Positions 7,048-14,175 of a stretch of 14,175 bases of DNA are shown here, one piece after another. This DNA comes from Sphingomonas bacterium. GTDB taxonomy: Bacteria; Pseudomonadota; Alphaproteobacteria; Sphingomonadales; Sphingomonadaceae. A program made the translations under genes and the position numbers. Within the stretch, counting starts at the first letter, position 1. Every line of letters starts with the position of its first letter. The notes under the pieces were generated by a model. It had not been told where the DNA came from, did no database searches, and saw only the letters and a list, made by a program, of their open reading frames with translations. The stretch is from positions 1 through 14,175 of the forward strand of contig JAJAYY010000060.1 of assembly GCA_026785965.1 (NCBI GenBank). The letters are read 5' to 3'.

Positions 7048-7653
7048 TCACATTCGAGCGTCGGTCATCCGCTTGAGGTAGCGCGCGAGGATGTCGATTT
7101 CGAGGTTGAGCTGGCGCCCCGCCGCGATGGCGCCGAGGGTACTGTGTGCGGCGGTATGGGGGATGATGTTGACCGCGAAATGGGTCGTGCCGTCGTCGGC
7201 ATCGCGCACCTCGTTGACGGTCAGCGACACGCCGTCGAGCGTGATCGAGCCCTTGGCTGCGATGTATGGGCCAAGCTCGACCGGGGCGGATATGCCGATC
7301 CTGGTAGAGCCGCCGTCAGGACTCACGCCGACCACGGTGCCGACACCATCGACATGGCCGGTGACGAGGTGGCCGCCAAGTTCGTCGCCAAGGCGCAGCG
7401 CGCGCTCAAGGTTGAGCCGCGCGCCTTCGGTCCACAGCCCGGCGGCAGTGCGCGAGGTGGTTTCGTGGCTGACATCGACTGCGAACCAGTCGGAGCCTTT
7501 ATCGACCACGGTTAGGCAGGTCCCGGAGCAAGCGATCGAGGCGCCAAGATCGATGCCGGCGAGGTCGTAACCGCAGCCGATCGTCAGGCGCAGGTCGCCG
7601 CGCTGCTCAGCGCTGCGGATGGTGCCGATGTCGGTGATGATGCCGGTAAACAA
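7048..7653 (-). CDS. ribE: Riboflavin synthase, alpha chain
   Basis: It dismutates two 6,7-dimethyl-8-ribityllumazine molecules to riboflavin, the last step of the pathway; the enzyme is a cytosolic homotrimer. The 201 residues contain two lumazine-binding repeats: MFTGIITDIGTI with SGTCLTVVDKGSDWFAVDVSHET in the first, and GHVDGVGTVVGV with ITLDGVSLTVNEV and HFAVNIIPHTAAHSTLG in the second. Length is normal. The start codon is TTG at 7653, fixed by the MFTGII N-terminus universal in the family and by GGGAGAG about 6 bases upstream, inside the end of ribD. The gap to ribD is 2 bases. The gene is usually called ribE in alphaproteobacteria and ribC in E. coli. Confidence 0.96.
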   Translation of the reverse strand: MFTGIITDIGTIRSAEQRGDLRLTIGCGYDLAGIDLGASIACSGTCLTVVDKGSDWFAVDVSHETTSRTAAGLWTEGARLNLERALRLGDELGGHLVTGHVDGVGTVVGVSPDGGSTRIGISAPVELGPYIAAKGSITLDGVSLTVNEVRDADDGTTHFAVNIIPHTAAHSTLGAIAAGRQLNLEIDILARYLKRMTDARM

Positions 7654-7655
7654 GC

Positions 7656-8630
7656 TTACTCTCCCTGGGGCAAGCGATCGTAGACTTCGAGCCGGTCGAT
7701 GCCAAGGTAAGCGCCGTCACGCGCCCGCCAGCGGCCATGGGCGTCAGCGATCGCGTCCAAGCCGATGTAACCGAACGACGACTTCCCCGCGCCGACCAGG
7801 ATCGGGGCGCGATAAATCAGGATGCGGTCGACCAGGTCGGCGGCAAGAAAGGCGGTGGCGGTGGCCGAACCACCTTCGATCAGCAAATCGTTGACGTCAT
7901 GAAGGCAATAGACATCCTGCGGAGAAGACAGGATTTCCCACCCCTCGACCGCGTCGCCGCGGGTGAGCAAGGCGCGGCGCGGCGACCACTCTTCGAGGCC
8001 TGGCAGGCGGACATCGAGCTTGGGCGAATCGGCGAGATAGGTGCCGCGACCGACCAGGATCATGTCGCTGTGGGCGCGTTCGAGATGAACATGGGCACGC
8101 GCGTCTTCGCCGGTGATCCATTTCGATTCGCCCGACGGAAGCGCGATCTTGCCGTCGATCGACAGCGCCAGCTTCAAGGTGATGCGCGGGCGGCCACGAG
8201 CGAGGCGCATGAGATAGCCCGACAGGCTGGCGCGCGCGTCGGCGCTGTCGAGCAATTCAACCGCGACCCCGGCGGCGCGGAGCAACGCGGTCCCTTGCCC
8301 GGCGGTGCGCGGGTCGGGATCCTCGATTCCGATCACCACGCGCGCGAGCCCGGCGGCGGGGATCAGGTCGGCGCAGGTCGGGCCGCGCGCACTGGGGTGG
8401 GCGCAGGGCTCGAGCGTGGTGAACAAGGTCGCCCCGCGCGCGGCCTCCCCCGCAAGCGCCAGCGCAACCGCTTCGGCGTGGGGCCGCCCCCCGGGCTCGG
8501 TGGCCCCAGTAGCGATCACGGCGCCGTCCTTGACGATCACGCATCCGACATTGGGATTGGGCGCAGTGCGGCCGCGGACTGCTTCGCCGAGCCGAGCGGC
8601 CTCGGCCATCATCGCGGCGGCGTCACTCAA
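7656..8630 (-). CDS. ribD: Bifunctional deaminase/reductase of riboflavin synthesis
   Basis: It carries out the second and third pathway steps: deamination of the pyrimidine from GTP, then NADPH reduction of the ribosyl side chain. The N-terminal deaminase has RTAPNPNVGCVIV (21-33), the zinc motif HAE (51-53) and TLEPCAHPSARGPTCADL with C76 and C86. The C-terminal reductase begins near RPRITLKLALSIDGKIA (148-164) and has GRGTYLADSPKLDVR and IEGGSATATAFL. The chosen start is TTG 8630, which gives 324 residues and an N-terminus (M)SDAAAMM matching relatives as I recall them; ATG 8612 is the alternative (318 residues). The TTG start overlaps the end of the gene upstream by 8 bases, indicating coupled translation. 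An open frame back to 8750 is only the shadow of that gene. Confidence 0.94.
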   Translation of the reverse strand: MSDAAAMMAEAARLGEAVRGRTAPNPNVGCVIVKDGAVIATGATEPGGRPHAEAVALALAGEAARGATLFTTLEPCAHPSARGPTCADLIPAAGLARVVIGIEDPDPRTAGQGTALLRAAGVAVELLDSADARASLSGYLMRLARGRPRITLKLALSIDGKIALPSGESKWITGEDARAHVHLERAHSDMILVGRGTYLADSPKLDVRLPGLEEWSPRRALLTRGDAVEGWEILSSPQDVYCLHDVNDLLIEGGSATATAFLAADLVDRILIYRAPILVGAGKSSFGYIGLDAIADAHGRWRARDGAYLGIDRLEVYDRLPQGE

Positions 8631-8931
8631 TGTTGAAGCGCCTTTCGAGCTCCTGGAATTGCTTCCGGCGTTCGGCAGCGAGCTTCTTGCGCCGCGCCTG
8701 ATCCTGTTTCTGCGATGTCTTGATGTCGGCGTCGGTGCGGTCCTCGGCATAAGTCTGGACGTAGACCACGCGCGGCGGGGGAGCGGTGTTGATCTTCGAA
8801 TCGACGAAGAAAATGATCAGGATGATGATCGTGATCAGCACCGCAAGCGTCAGACCGAGGATTCGATCGCGAACGCTGTCGGCGCGGAGCACGGCGAGGA
8901 GATCACGCAGCGCGGCGCGCGGGCTCGACAT
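8623..8931 (-). CDS. Small single-pass membrane protein with charged C-terminus, unknown function
   Basis: About 102 residues. One membrane helix spans about residues 24-43 (GLTLAVLITIIILIIFFV). A short linker, APPPRVVYVQTYAEDRTDADI, leads into a strongly charged helical tail rich in Lys, Arg, Glu and Gln (about 70-100), probably coiled coil, ending RRFNIE. I recognise no named family, though similar small proteins seem to occur next to rib or cell-envelope genes in sphingomonads. The start is uncertain: ATG 8931, 8949 and 8979 are all in frame and none has a clear ribosome binding site; 8931 puts a short amphipathic segment before the helix. Its last 8 bases overlap ribD. It lies 72 bases after the TonB-family gene, a context that suggests an envelope role. 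Confidence 0.72.
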   Translation of the reverse strand: MSSPRAALRDLLAVLRADSVRDRILGLTLAVLITIIILIIFFVDSKINTAPPPRVVYVQTYAEDRTDADIKTSQKQDQARRKKLAAERRKQFQELERRFNIE

Positions 8932-9003
8932 CGGAGGAAGGACTGCCATCGCGCCAAGATAGGGCGGGGCGAGGCGCATCGCCAGCCCCGCCCCGGGGAA
9001 CAG

Positions 9004-9651
9004 CTATTGAAGCTCGAAGCGCAGCGTGATGACGATCCGCGAGGCGATTGCGGTGTCGCCCTCGGTCGCGGGCGCATAGCGCCAGCGCTTGAGGATGTGG
9101 CGGCGCGCGGCGTCGAGGAAGATCGGATCGGCGGCGCCGACCGGATCGACCGAAATAACCCGTCCGGACGAGTCGATCTGGAGCGCGAGACGCAGGCTGG
9201 CCTCCTCGCCCATCCGCTGCTTGGCGGCAGGGTAGGGCGGACGCACATCGCTCGCGGGGGTGACAAAGCGCGCCGCCTTGCGGACCACCGCCGGCGGGGT
9301 TGGAGCGGGCAGCGGAAGCGGGACGGGATCGACCGAATTGCCGGCGAACGGGCTTGGCTGCGGGATCGCGGGACCGTCATCGAGCGGAGTCGGCAATGGG
9401 CGCAGAGTCGGAATGATCGTCACCGGCCGATCGATGGTCGATTCGGTCGGGCTGCGCGGCGGGCTCGGCTGTGGAGGCGGCGGCTTGGGCGGGTCGATGA
9501 AAATGATGTCGGTCGGATCAAAGATGCGGCCCACGGGCAATTCACTGCGCGCAGTGAGGACCAGGCCGATCAATATGACATGGCCGGCGGCAACGAGCAG
9601 CAAGGTGCGACGGGAAACCGAGCGACCGGGACGGGGAGCATAAGCAAGCAT
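9004..9651 (-). CDS. TonB-family energy transducer protein
   Basis: A 215-residue protein with the TonB layout. A short cytoplasmic N-terminus is followed by one membrane helix at about residues 15-33 (RTLLLVAAGHVILIGLVLT), then a proline-rich periplasmic spacer (about 54-125, with PPKPPPPQPSPP and PLPLPAPTPP), then a C-terminal TonB domain from about 133 (VRPPYPAAKQRMGEEASLRLALQID) to ITLRFELQ, including RWRYAPA. TonB proteins pass proton-motive energy from ExbB/ExbD to outer-membrane receptors; no exbB or exbD is visible here. The ATG at 9651 has a perfect AAGGAGG at 9664-9658, 6 bases away. A promoter and palindrome precede it. It may be the first gene of a transcript reaching into ribDEBH, or a separate unit. 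Confidence 0.9.
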   Translation of the reverse strand: MLAYAPRPGRSVSRRTLLLVAAGHVILIGLVLTARSELPVGRIFDPTDIIFIDPPKPPPPQPSPPRSPTESTIDRPVTIIPTLRPLPTPLDDGPAIPQPSPFAGNSVDPVPLPLPAPTPPAVVRKAARFVTPASDVRPPYPAAKQRMGEEASLRLALQIDSSGRVISVDPVGAADPIFLDAARRHILKRWRYAPATEGDTAIASRIVITLRFELQ

Positions 9652-9672
9652 GACAAGCCTCCTTCCGAGACC

Positions 9673-9704
9673 TGTGATGATACATCATTACATAATACGC
9701 GCAA
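9673..9704 (-). promoter_or_regulatory. Candidate promoter with overlapping palindrome upstream of the TonB-family gene
   Basis: On the minus strand TTGCGC (9704-9699) and TATCAT (9682-9677) are 16 bases apart, giving a predicted start near 9670 and a leader of about 19 bases containing the AAGGAGG site. A 20-base imperfect palindrome at 9673-9692 (arms TGTGATGATA and CATCATTACA, 8 of 10 pairs matching) covers the -10 region, as a repressor operator would. The palindromic dimer resembles sites of small winged-helix repressors such as BlaI-type proteins, but I cannot assign the regulator. Confidence 0.45.
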
Positions 9705-9734
9705 CAGGCATTTGCTGCGGCGTGGAATGACAGG

Positions 9735-11051
9735 TTAAAGGGCTGCGGCGCGAAGTCGGACGACGGCGCGATCCTGGCCCATCAGCAGCAGCAATGGCGC
9801 CATTTCGGGGCCCGAATCGCGGCCGGTGAGCGCGAGGCGAAGCGGATGGAACAGCTCCCGGCCTTTGCGCCCGGTGGCCGCCTTGAGTGCGTCGGTCAGC
9901 TGACGCCATGGTTCGTCCGACCAATCGAGGGTCGCGGCGAGCGCCGCCGCTTCGGCGAGCAGCGGCTTGTCGTCTGGCACGACTTCGGGCGGCGCGATGT
10001 CGCCGTCGAGCACCGGCAGCCAGGCGGCGATTTCGCCGAGGTACGCGAGGTTGCCGCGCAGCGCGCGCCATTGCGCCTCGTTGGTGCCTTCGGGGAGGCG
10101 GCCGGCGACGTCGGCGAAATCGGTCAAATGGAGCAATTTGGCATTGAGCTGCTCGACCTCGGTGAGATCGAAATGCGCCGGGGCGCGGCCAAAGGTCGCG
10201 AAATCGAAGCCTTCGGCGAGCGCGGCAAGACTGGTCCTGGGCTCGACCGGATGCGACGTGCCGAGGCGCGCGAGCAGCGACAGCAAAGCGAGCGGCTCGA
10301 TCCCCGCATCGCGCAGGCCATCGACCCCGGTCGAGCCGAGCCGCTTGGACAATTTGCCTTCCGCCGCGACGAGCAATGCCTCGTGCGCGAAGTGAGGCGT
10401 GGCGGCGCCCAAGGCGTCGAACATCTGGATCTGGGTCGCGCTGTTCGAGACATGGTCCTCGCCGCGGACGATATGGGTGATGCACAGGTCGATGTCGTCG
10501 ATCACGCTGGGGAGGAGGTAGAGCCAGCTGCCGTCGGCACGGCGGACGACCGGGTCGCTGATCAGCGCGGGATCGAACCGCTGATGGCCGCGGACAAGGT
10601 CATCCCATTCGATCGCGGCGGTGTGATCAAGCTTGAAGCGCCAATGCGGGGCGACCCCGTCTGGCACCGCCGCATCGGGGCTTTTGCGCTCATAAACCGG
10701 GGGCAGCCCGCGCCCGAGCAAGACCTTGCGGCGCAGGTCGAGCTCGTCGGAGCTCTCGTAGCAGGCATAAACGCGGCCCGCGGCCCTGAGCCGCTCGAAC
10801 TCGCGTTCGTAAAGCGCGAAGCGCTCGGACTGGCGCACCGTGGCGTCGGGCTTGAGCCCGAGCCAGTCGAGATCCTCGTGGATGGCGGCGACAAACGCCT
10901 CGGTCGAACGCTCGGCGTCGGTGTCGTCGATCCGCAGCAGGAAGCGTCCGCTCTGCGCGATCGCAAACAATGCATTGTGGAGCGCGGTGCGGATATTGCC
11001 GACATGGAGCCGGCCGGTCGGCGACGGGGCGAAGCGGGTGACGATAGTCAT
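9735..11051 (-). CDS. gltX: Glutamyl-tRNA synthetase, GltX2-like
   Basis: It loads glutamate onto tRNA(Glu), and in bacteria without GlnRS also onto tRNA(Gln) for later amidation. The 438 residues show the class I signatures RFAPSPTGRLHVGN (HIGH variant HVGN at 16-19), FLLRIDDTDAERS (38-49), HWRFKLD, and HIVRGEDHVSN (193-203), plus the KMSKS variant KLSKR (233-237). The segment after KLSKR (LGSTGVDGLRDAGIEPLALLSLLARLGTS) resembles the second alphaproteobacterial paralogue (GltX2) more than the housekeeping GltX1, so another copy may exist elsewhere. The length, 438, also fits GltX2. The ATG overlaps the nadE stop codon (ATGA), so the two are translated together. Confidence 0.94.
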   Translation of the reverse strand: MTIVTRFAPSPTGRLHVGNIRTALHNALFAIAQSGRFLLRIDDTDAERSTEAFVAAIHEDLDWLGLKPDATVRQSERFALYEREFERLRAAGRVYACYESSDELDLRRKVLLGRGLPPVYERKSPDAAVPDGVAPHWRFKLDHTAAIEWDDLVRGHQRFDPALISDPVVRRADGSWLYLLPSVIDDIDLCITHIVRGEDHVSNSATQIQMFDALGAATPHFAHEALLVAAEGKLSKRLGSTGVDGLRDAGIEPLALLSLLARLGTSHPVEPRTSLAALAEGFDFATFGRAPAHFDLTEVEQLNAKLLHLTDFADVAGRLPEGTNEAQWRALRGNLAYLGEIAAWLPVLDGDIAPPEVVPDDKPLLAEAAALAATLDWSDEPWRQLTDALKAATGRKGRELFHPLRLALTGRDSGPEMAPLLLLMGQDRAVVRLRAAAL

Positions 11052-12712
11052 GATTTTCCAGTGTGGAAGGCGTTGGTGATCGGGTAGCGGCGGTCGCGGC
11101 CGAAGTTGCGAGCACCGATCTTGACCCCCGGCGGGGCCTGGCGGCGCTTATATTCGGCGCGCAGCAACTTGCGCTCGATGTCAGACACTAACGCTTCGTC
11201 GGCACCGGTGGTGCGCGCGGCCTGGGCCACCGATTGCTCTTTCTCGATCAAGGCGTCGAGAATGCGGTCGAGCAGAGCGTAAGGCGGCAGATTGTCTTCA
11301 TCTTTTTGATCGTGGCGAAGCTCGGCCGAGGGCGGCTTGTCGATAATCCGCTGCGGCATCACCGGCCCGGCCAGGCCGAGCGCGTCGCCGGGCTTGTGCG
11401 CATTGCGCCACCGCGACAACGCAAAGACCGTAGTCTTGTAGGCGTCCTTGAGCACCGAATAGCCGCCCGCCATGTCGCCGTAGAGCGTGGCATAGCCGAC
11501 CGACATCTCGCTCTTGTTGCCGGTGGTGAGCAGCATGTGTCCGTGGGTGTTGCTGAGCGCCATGAGCGTCACCATGCGCAGCCGCGCCTGGATATTCTCC
11601 GCGGCCAGCCCCGTGATCTCGGGCAGCATCGCGCCCAGCGCGTCGACCCCCGGGACGATCGGGATGATGTCATGGCGAACCCCGAGCAGGTCGGCGGCCT
11701 GTTGTGCATCGTCGAGGCTTTCCTGGCTGGTGAATTTGGACGGCATCATCACGCACCACACCTTGTCCGGGCCAAGTGCATCGACCGCGACTGCCGCCGA
11801 CAGCGCGCTGTCGATCCCGCCCGACATACCGAGGATCACGCCCGGGAAGCCATTCTCCCCGACATAGTCGCGCAGGCCGGTCATCATCGCGTGATAGATA
11901 TCCTGCGGGTAGGGATCGAGCGGCGCGACGCTGTTGGTTTCGCAGCGCCAGCCATTGGCGCCCTTCGACCAGTCGGTGACCAGCAAAGCCTCGTCCCAGT
12001 CGGGCATCTGAACCACCGTCTGGCCATCGTCATTGAGCACGAAGCTCGACCCGTCAAAGGCGATTTCATCCTGGCCGCCGACGCGATTGACGTAGGCCAA
12101 GGGCAGCCCGGTCTGGGTCACCCGGGCGCGGGCGAGGCGCAGGCGGACATCGTCCTTGTCGAGCTCATACGGACTGCCATTGGGAACGAGCAGCAGATCG
12201 GCCCCGGCCTTGGCGAGCGCCGCGCATACCGGCTCGAGCCACATGTCCTCGCAAATCGGCACCCCGAGGCTGACCCCGCGCCACACGATCGGCGCGGGAA
12301 GCGGCCCGGCGGCGAAAATACGCTTCTCGTCGAAGGTGCCGTAATTGGGCAGCTCATGCTTGAGCACTCGACCCACCACCGCCCCGGCTTCGGCGAGCAC
12401 CATCGCATTGTAGACCGCGCCGTCCGACTCATGCAGCGTCCCGAATAGCAATGCCGGGCCGCCATCGGCGGTGGCATCGACCAGGCGTTCGCTGGCCTCG
12501 ATCGTGCGGCGGACAAATTCGGGCTTGAGCACCAGATCTTCAACCGGATAGCCGGTGAGCTGCATTTCGGGGGTCAGCACGAGGTCGGCGCCAGCGGTGG
12601 CAGCGCGAGCCCGTACCGACAAGATTGCAGCGGCATTGCCGGCGAGGTCGCCGACGCGCTGATTCATTTGGGCAAGGGCGATGCGCAGATTCAAGGTGGG
12701 CGTATCGGTCAC
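11048..12712 (-). CDS. nadE: Glutamine-dependent NAD+ synthetase
   Basis: It makes NAD+ from deamido-NAD+, ATP and glutamine in the cytosol. The 554 residues have two domains. The N-terminal nitrilase-type glutaminase has the triad Glu49 ([11 protein letters not shown]), Lys119 (LKHELPNYG) and Cys154 (GVPICEDMW). The C-terminal ATP-pyrophosphatase synthetase domain has SGGIDS (297-302), [28 protein letters not shown], and IDKPPSAEL with [11 protein letters not shown]. The chosen start is GTG 12712 ([18 protein letters not shown]), matching the N-terminus of relatives; a frame open to 12748 adds an Arg/Cys-rich tail unlike the family. A -10-like CATAAG (minus strand 12727-12722) lies 9 bases before the GTG, so the transcript may be leaderless or nearly so. 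It ends overlapping gltX by 4 bases. Confidence 0.95.
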   Translation of the reverse strand: MTDTPTLNLRIALAQMNQRVGDLAGNAAAILSVRARAATAGADLVLTPEMQLTGYPVEDLVLKPEFVRRTIEASERLVDATADGGPALLFGTLHESDGAVYNAMVLAEAGAVVGRVLKHELPNYGTFDEKRIFAAGPLPAPIVWRGVSLGVPICEDMWLEPVCAALAKAGADLLLVPNGSPYELDKDDVRLRLARARVTQTGLPLAYVNRVGGQDEIAFDGSSFVLNDDGQTVVQMPDWDEALLVTDWSKGANGWRCETNSVAPLDPYPQDIYHAMMTGLRDYVGENGFPGVILGMSGGIDSALSAAVAVDALGPDKVWCVMMPSKFTSQESLDDAQQAADLLGVRHDIIPIVPGVDALGAMLPEITGLAAENIQARLRMVTLMALSNTHGHMLLTTGNKSEMSVGYATLYGDMAGGYSVLKDAYKTTVFALSRWRNAHKPGDALGLAGPVMPQRIIDKPPSAELRHDQKDEDNLPPYALLDRILDALIEKEQSVAQAARTTGADEALVSDIERKLLRAEYKRRQAPPGVKIGARNFGRDRRYPITNAFHTGKS

Positions 12713-12762
12713 ACAGCGACGCTTATGCGCCGCTTGGGGGCACCGCAACCTTGCCCGCGACC

Positions 12763-12790
12763 TTGCCCTTGGCCAGCCACCCTGTCTAAG
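12763..12790 (+). promoter_or_regulatory. Weak candidate prs promoter in the nadE-prs gap
   Basis: TTGCCC (12763-12768) and TCTAAG (12785-12790), 16 bases apart, each match 4 of 6 consensus positions and would start transcription near 12797. The 109-base gap between the divergent nadE and prs starts must hold both promoters. It also holds an inverted repeat GCGGTC/GACCGC (12791-12796 and 12812-12817) that reaches the prs ribosome binding site. Confidence 0.3.
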
Positions 12791-12821
12791 GCGGTCGAAT
12801 TGCGAACCGGGGACCGCTCAA

Positions 12822-13754
12822 ATGAAATTGCTCGCAGCCAATTCGAACCTGCCGCTGGCGCGGGCAATCGCCGATTATCTCGAAACCCCGTTGACCAAGG
12901 CCAGCGTGCGGCGCTTCGCCGACGAGGAAGTATTCGTTGAGGTCAATGAGAATGTCCGTGGCGAGGACGTGTTCGTGATCCAGTCGACGAGTTTCCCGAC
13001 CAACGACAATCTGATGGAATTGCTGATCTGCATCGACGCGCTTAAACGCGCCTCGGCCAAGCGGATCACCGCCGTCATCCCTTATTTCGGTTATGCCCGG
13101 CAGGACCGCAAACCCGGCCCGCGCACCCCGATCTCGGCCAAATTGGTCGCCAACATCATCACCACTGCCGGCGCCGACCGCGTCCTAACGATGGATTTGC
13201 ACGCCGGGCAAATTCAGGGCTTCTTCGACATTCCGACTGACAATCTGTGGGCCGCGCCGGTCATGGCGGCCGATATCCAGGCGCGCCACGCGGGCAAGAA
13301 ATTGATGGTCGTGTCGCCCGACGTCGGCGGCGTCGTGCGCGCACGCAGCCTGGCGAAACGGCTCGACAATGCACCGCTGGCGATCGTCGACAAGCGTCGC
13401 GAAGCGGCCGGCGAGAGCGAAGTGATGAACATCATCGGCGAGGTCGAGGGGCATTGCTGCATCCTGATCGACGACATCGTCGATTCGGGCGGGACCTTGT
13501 GCAACGCCGCCGCCGCGCTCATGGATCAAGGCGCCGCGAACGTGTTGGCCTATTGCAGCCACGGGGTGCTGTCGGGCGCGGCCGAAGCGCGGGTCAACGC
13601 CAGCGTGCTGACCGAATTGGTGGTGACTGATTCGATTTATCGCGAAGGCCTGACCGACGGCAGCAAGATCCGCCGCCTGACCATCGCGCCCATGTTCGGC
13701 GAGGCGATCCACCGGATAGCGGATGAAAGCAGCGTCTCGAGTTTGTTCGATTGA
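12822..13754 (+). CDS. prs: Ribose-phosphate pyrophosphokinase (PRPP synthetase)
   Basis: It transfers pyrophosphate from ATP to ribose 5-phosphate, making PRPP for purines, pyrimidines, His, Trp and NAD. The 310 residues are full length for class I enzymes. Motifs in order: [18 protein letters not shown] (57-74), the flexible ATP loop [10 protein letters not shown] (88-97), [11 protein letters not shown] (125-135), SPDVGG..RA (165-174), and the ribose 5-phosphate/PRPP loop [12 protein letters not shown] (214-225). The ATG at 12822 has GGGGA at 12809-12813, 8 bases away, and gives the family-typical [14 protein letters not shown] frame open back to 12681 would overlap nadE and is rejected. 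It is divergent from nadE; both products feed NAD metabolism. Confidence 0.97.
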   Translation: MKLLAANSNLPLARAIADYLETPLTKASVRRFADEEVFVEVNENVRGEDVFVIQSTSFPTNDNLMELLICIDALKRASAKRITAVIPYFGYARQDRKPGPRTPISAKLVANIITTAGADRVLTMDLHAGQIQGFFDIPTDNLWAAPVMAADIQARHAGKKLMVVSPDVGGVVRARSLAKRLDNAPLAIVDKRREAAGESEVMNIIGEVEGHCCILIDDIVDSGGTLCNAAAALMDQGAANVLAYCSHGVLSGAAEARVNASVLTELVVTDSIYREGLTDGSKIRRLTIAPMFGEAIHRIADESSVSSLFD

Positions 13755-13803
13755 TGAGACCGCTTGTGCGCCTTACCAATTGGGCGGGGAGTCCGCGAGA
13801 CTC

Positions 13804-14175
13804 ATGACAATCGGTTGCGTAACCATTTCGATCGATCTTGAACTCGCTTGGGGGAATTGGGACAATCTTGAGCAGCGCCACATCGACCATGTCGAGGCGC
13901 TCGAGCGACCAATCGTCAAGCGCCTCGTCGAAATCTTCGATCGCCATTCTTTGCCGGTTACCTGGGCGTTTGTTGCCGCGCTGCTTGATCGGGATAGTGC
14001 GCGAGAGCGGCCGGGAAACGAGCGATTATGGTATGCACCCGACGTCATCGACACTATTCGGTCGGCGCGCACCCAACATGACCTGGGCAGCCACGGCGGG
14101 CACCATCGCTACTTCACGACGATGAACGAACAAGAGGCCAACGACGAGCTCGGCTTTGCTCGCGCGGTTCACGAC
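13804..14175 (+). CDS. Polysaccharide deacetylase-family protein (5' part only)
   Basis: The 124 codons present begin MTIGCVTISIDLELAWGNWD. The SIDLELAWG segment resembles the NodB-domain first motif with the catalytic aspartate, VTWAFVAAL the next strand, and GSHGGHHRYF the metal-binding motif, with His in SHG and HH. The family removes acetyl or other acyl groups from glycan amino sugars, often in the envelope or surface polysaccharide clusters, though no signal peptide is visible in this part. The ribosome binding site is weak (GGGGAG at 13785-13791, rather far). GC is about 58 percent by my count (13801-14175), against roughly 65-70 in sampled lines of prs, and codons such as TTA, AGT and TCT appear, hinting at a gene of different origin. 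The rest is off the right edge. Confidence 0.75.
   Translation, partial: MTIGCVTISIDLELAWGNWDNLEQRHIDHVEALERPIVKRLVEIFDRHSLPVTWAFVAALLDRDSARERPGNERLWYAPDVIDTIRSARTQHDLGSHGGHHRYFTTMNEQEANDELGFARAVHD

Noticed and set aside
5715..8630. FMN riboswitch controlling the rib genes
   Set aside because: The gaps before ribD, ribE, ribB and ribH are at most 45 bases, too short for the roughly 130-base RFN element, and no such element is evident upstream of the TonB-family gene.
8305..9738. Open frame of 477 codons on the plus strand across ribD, the small membrane gene and the TonB gene
   Set aside because: It is antisense to three supported genes and has low-complexity charged composition and no recognisable domain.
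9846..11087. Open frame of 413 codons on the plus strand opposite gltX
   Set aside because: It is antisense to a complete GltX and has no motif of its own.
11234..12448. Open frame of 404 codons on the plus strand opposite nadE
   Set aside because: It is antisense to a complete NadE; the composition (His, Arg, Gly, Ala) is that of a shadow frame.
13764..13790. tRNA D-arm-like sequence (GCCCAATTGGTAAGGC on the minus strand) after prs
   Set aside because: No acceptor, anticodon or T-arm can be paired around it, and it runs into the end of prs. A tRNA fragment as an integration scar cannot be excluded but is not supported.

Overview
The window looks like chromosomal core DNA of an alphaproteobacterium, most likely a sphingomonad (order Sphingomonadales). 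The pointers are high GC with strong codon bias, a COQ9-family ubiquinone gene, a GltX2-type glutamyl-tRNA synthetase next to nadE, and a RibB protein with an N-terminal helix-turn-helix. This is inference from protein recognition by eye; no database was searched.

Layout, left to right. (1) 1-1883, minus strand: feoA-feoB ferrous iron uptake, feoB cut by the window edge, with a Fur-box-like element directly before feoA. (2) 1928-3473, minus: a COQ9-family gene just downstream of an EamA/DMT-type transporter. (3) 3511-5263, plus: an Old Yellow Enzyme-type flavin oxidoreductase followed by a membrane-anchored SOUL-family protein. (4) 5269-5287: a perfect hairpin where these genes meet the convergent riboflavin genes. 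(5) 5283-9651, minus: a TonB-family gene, a small membrane protein gene, then the riboflavin genes ribD, ribE, ribB (HTH-RibB-degenerate RibA) and ribH, nearly gapless. (6) 9735-12712, minus: nadE and gltX overlapping by 4 bases. (7) 12822-13754, plus: prs, divergent from nadE. (8) 13804 to the right edge, plus: the 5' part of a polysaccharide deacetylase-like gene of visibly lower GC, perhaps the start of an accessory or surface-polysaccharide region.

The genes form a cofactor-centred neighbourhood: iron uptake, ubiquinone, flavin synthesis (RibD, RibE, RibB, RibH), a flavoenzyme, NAD synthesis (NadE) and PRPP synthesis (Prs).

I see no mobile element, CRISPR array, rRNA or complete tRNA, and no obviously new multi-gene system. 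The strongest candidate for something under-described is the riboflavin operon. Its RibB carries an HTH domain at the N-terminus and a GTP cyclohydrolase II-like domain without the zinc cysteines at the C-terminus, and a perfect inverted repeat lies just before its start codon. This could be a self-regulating enzyme-repressor, but that is inference. The same operon seems to use several non-ATG start codons, including a likely CTG for ribH.
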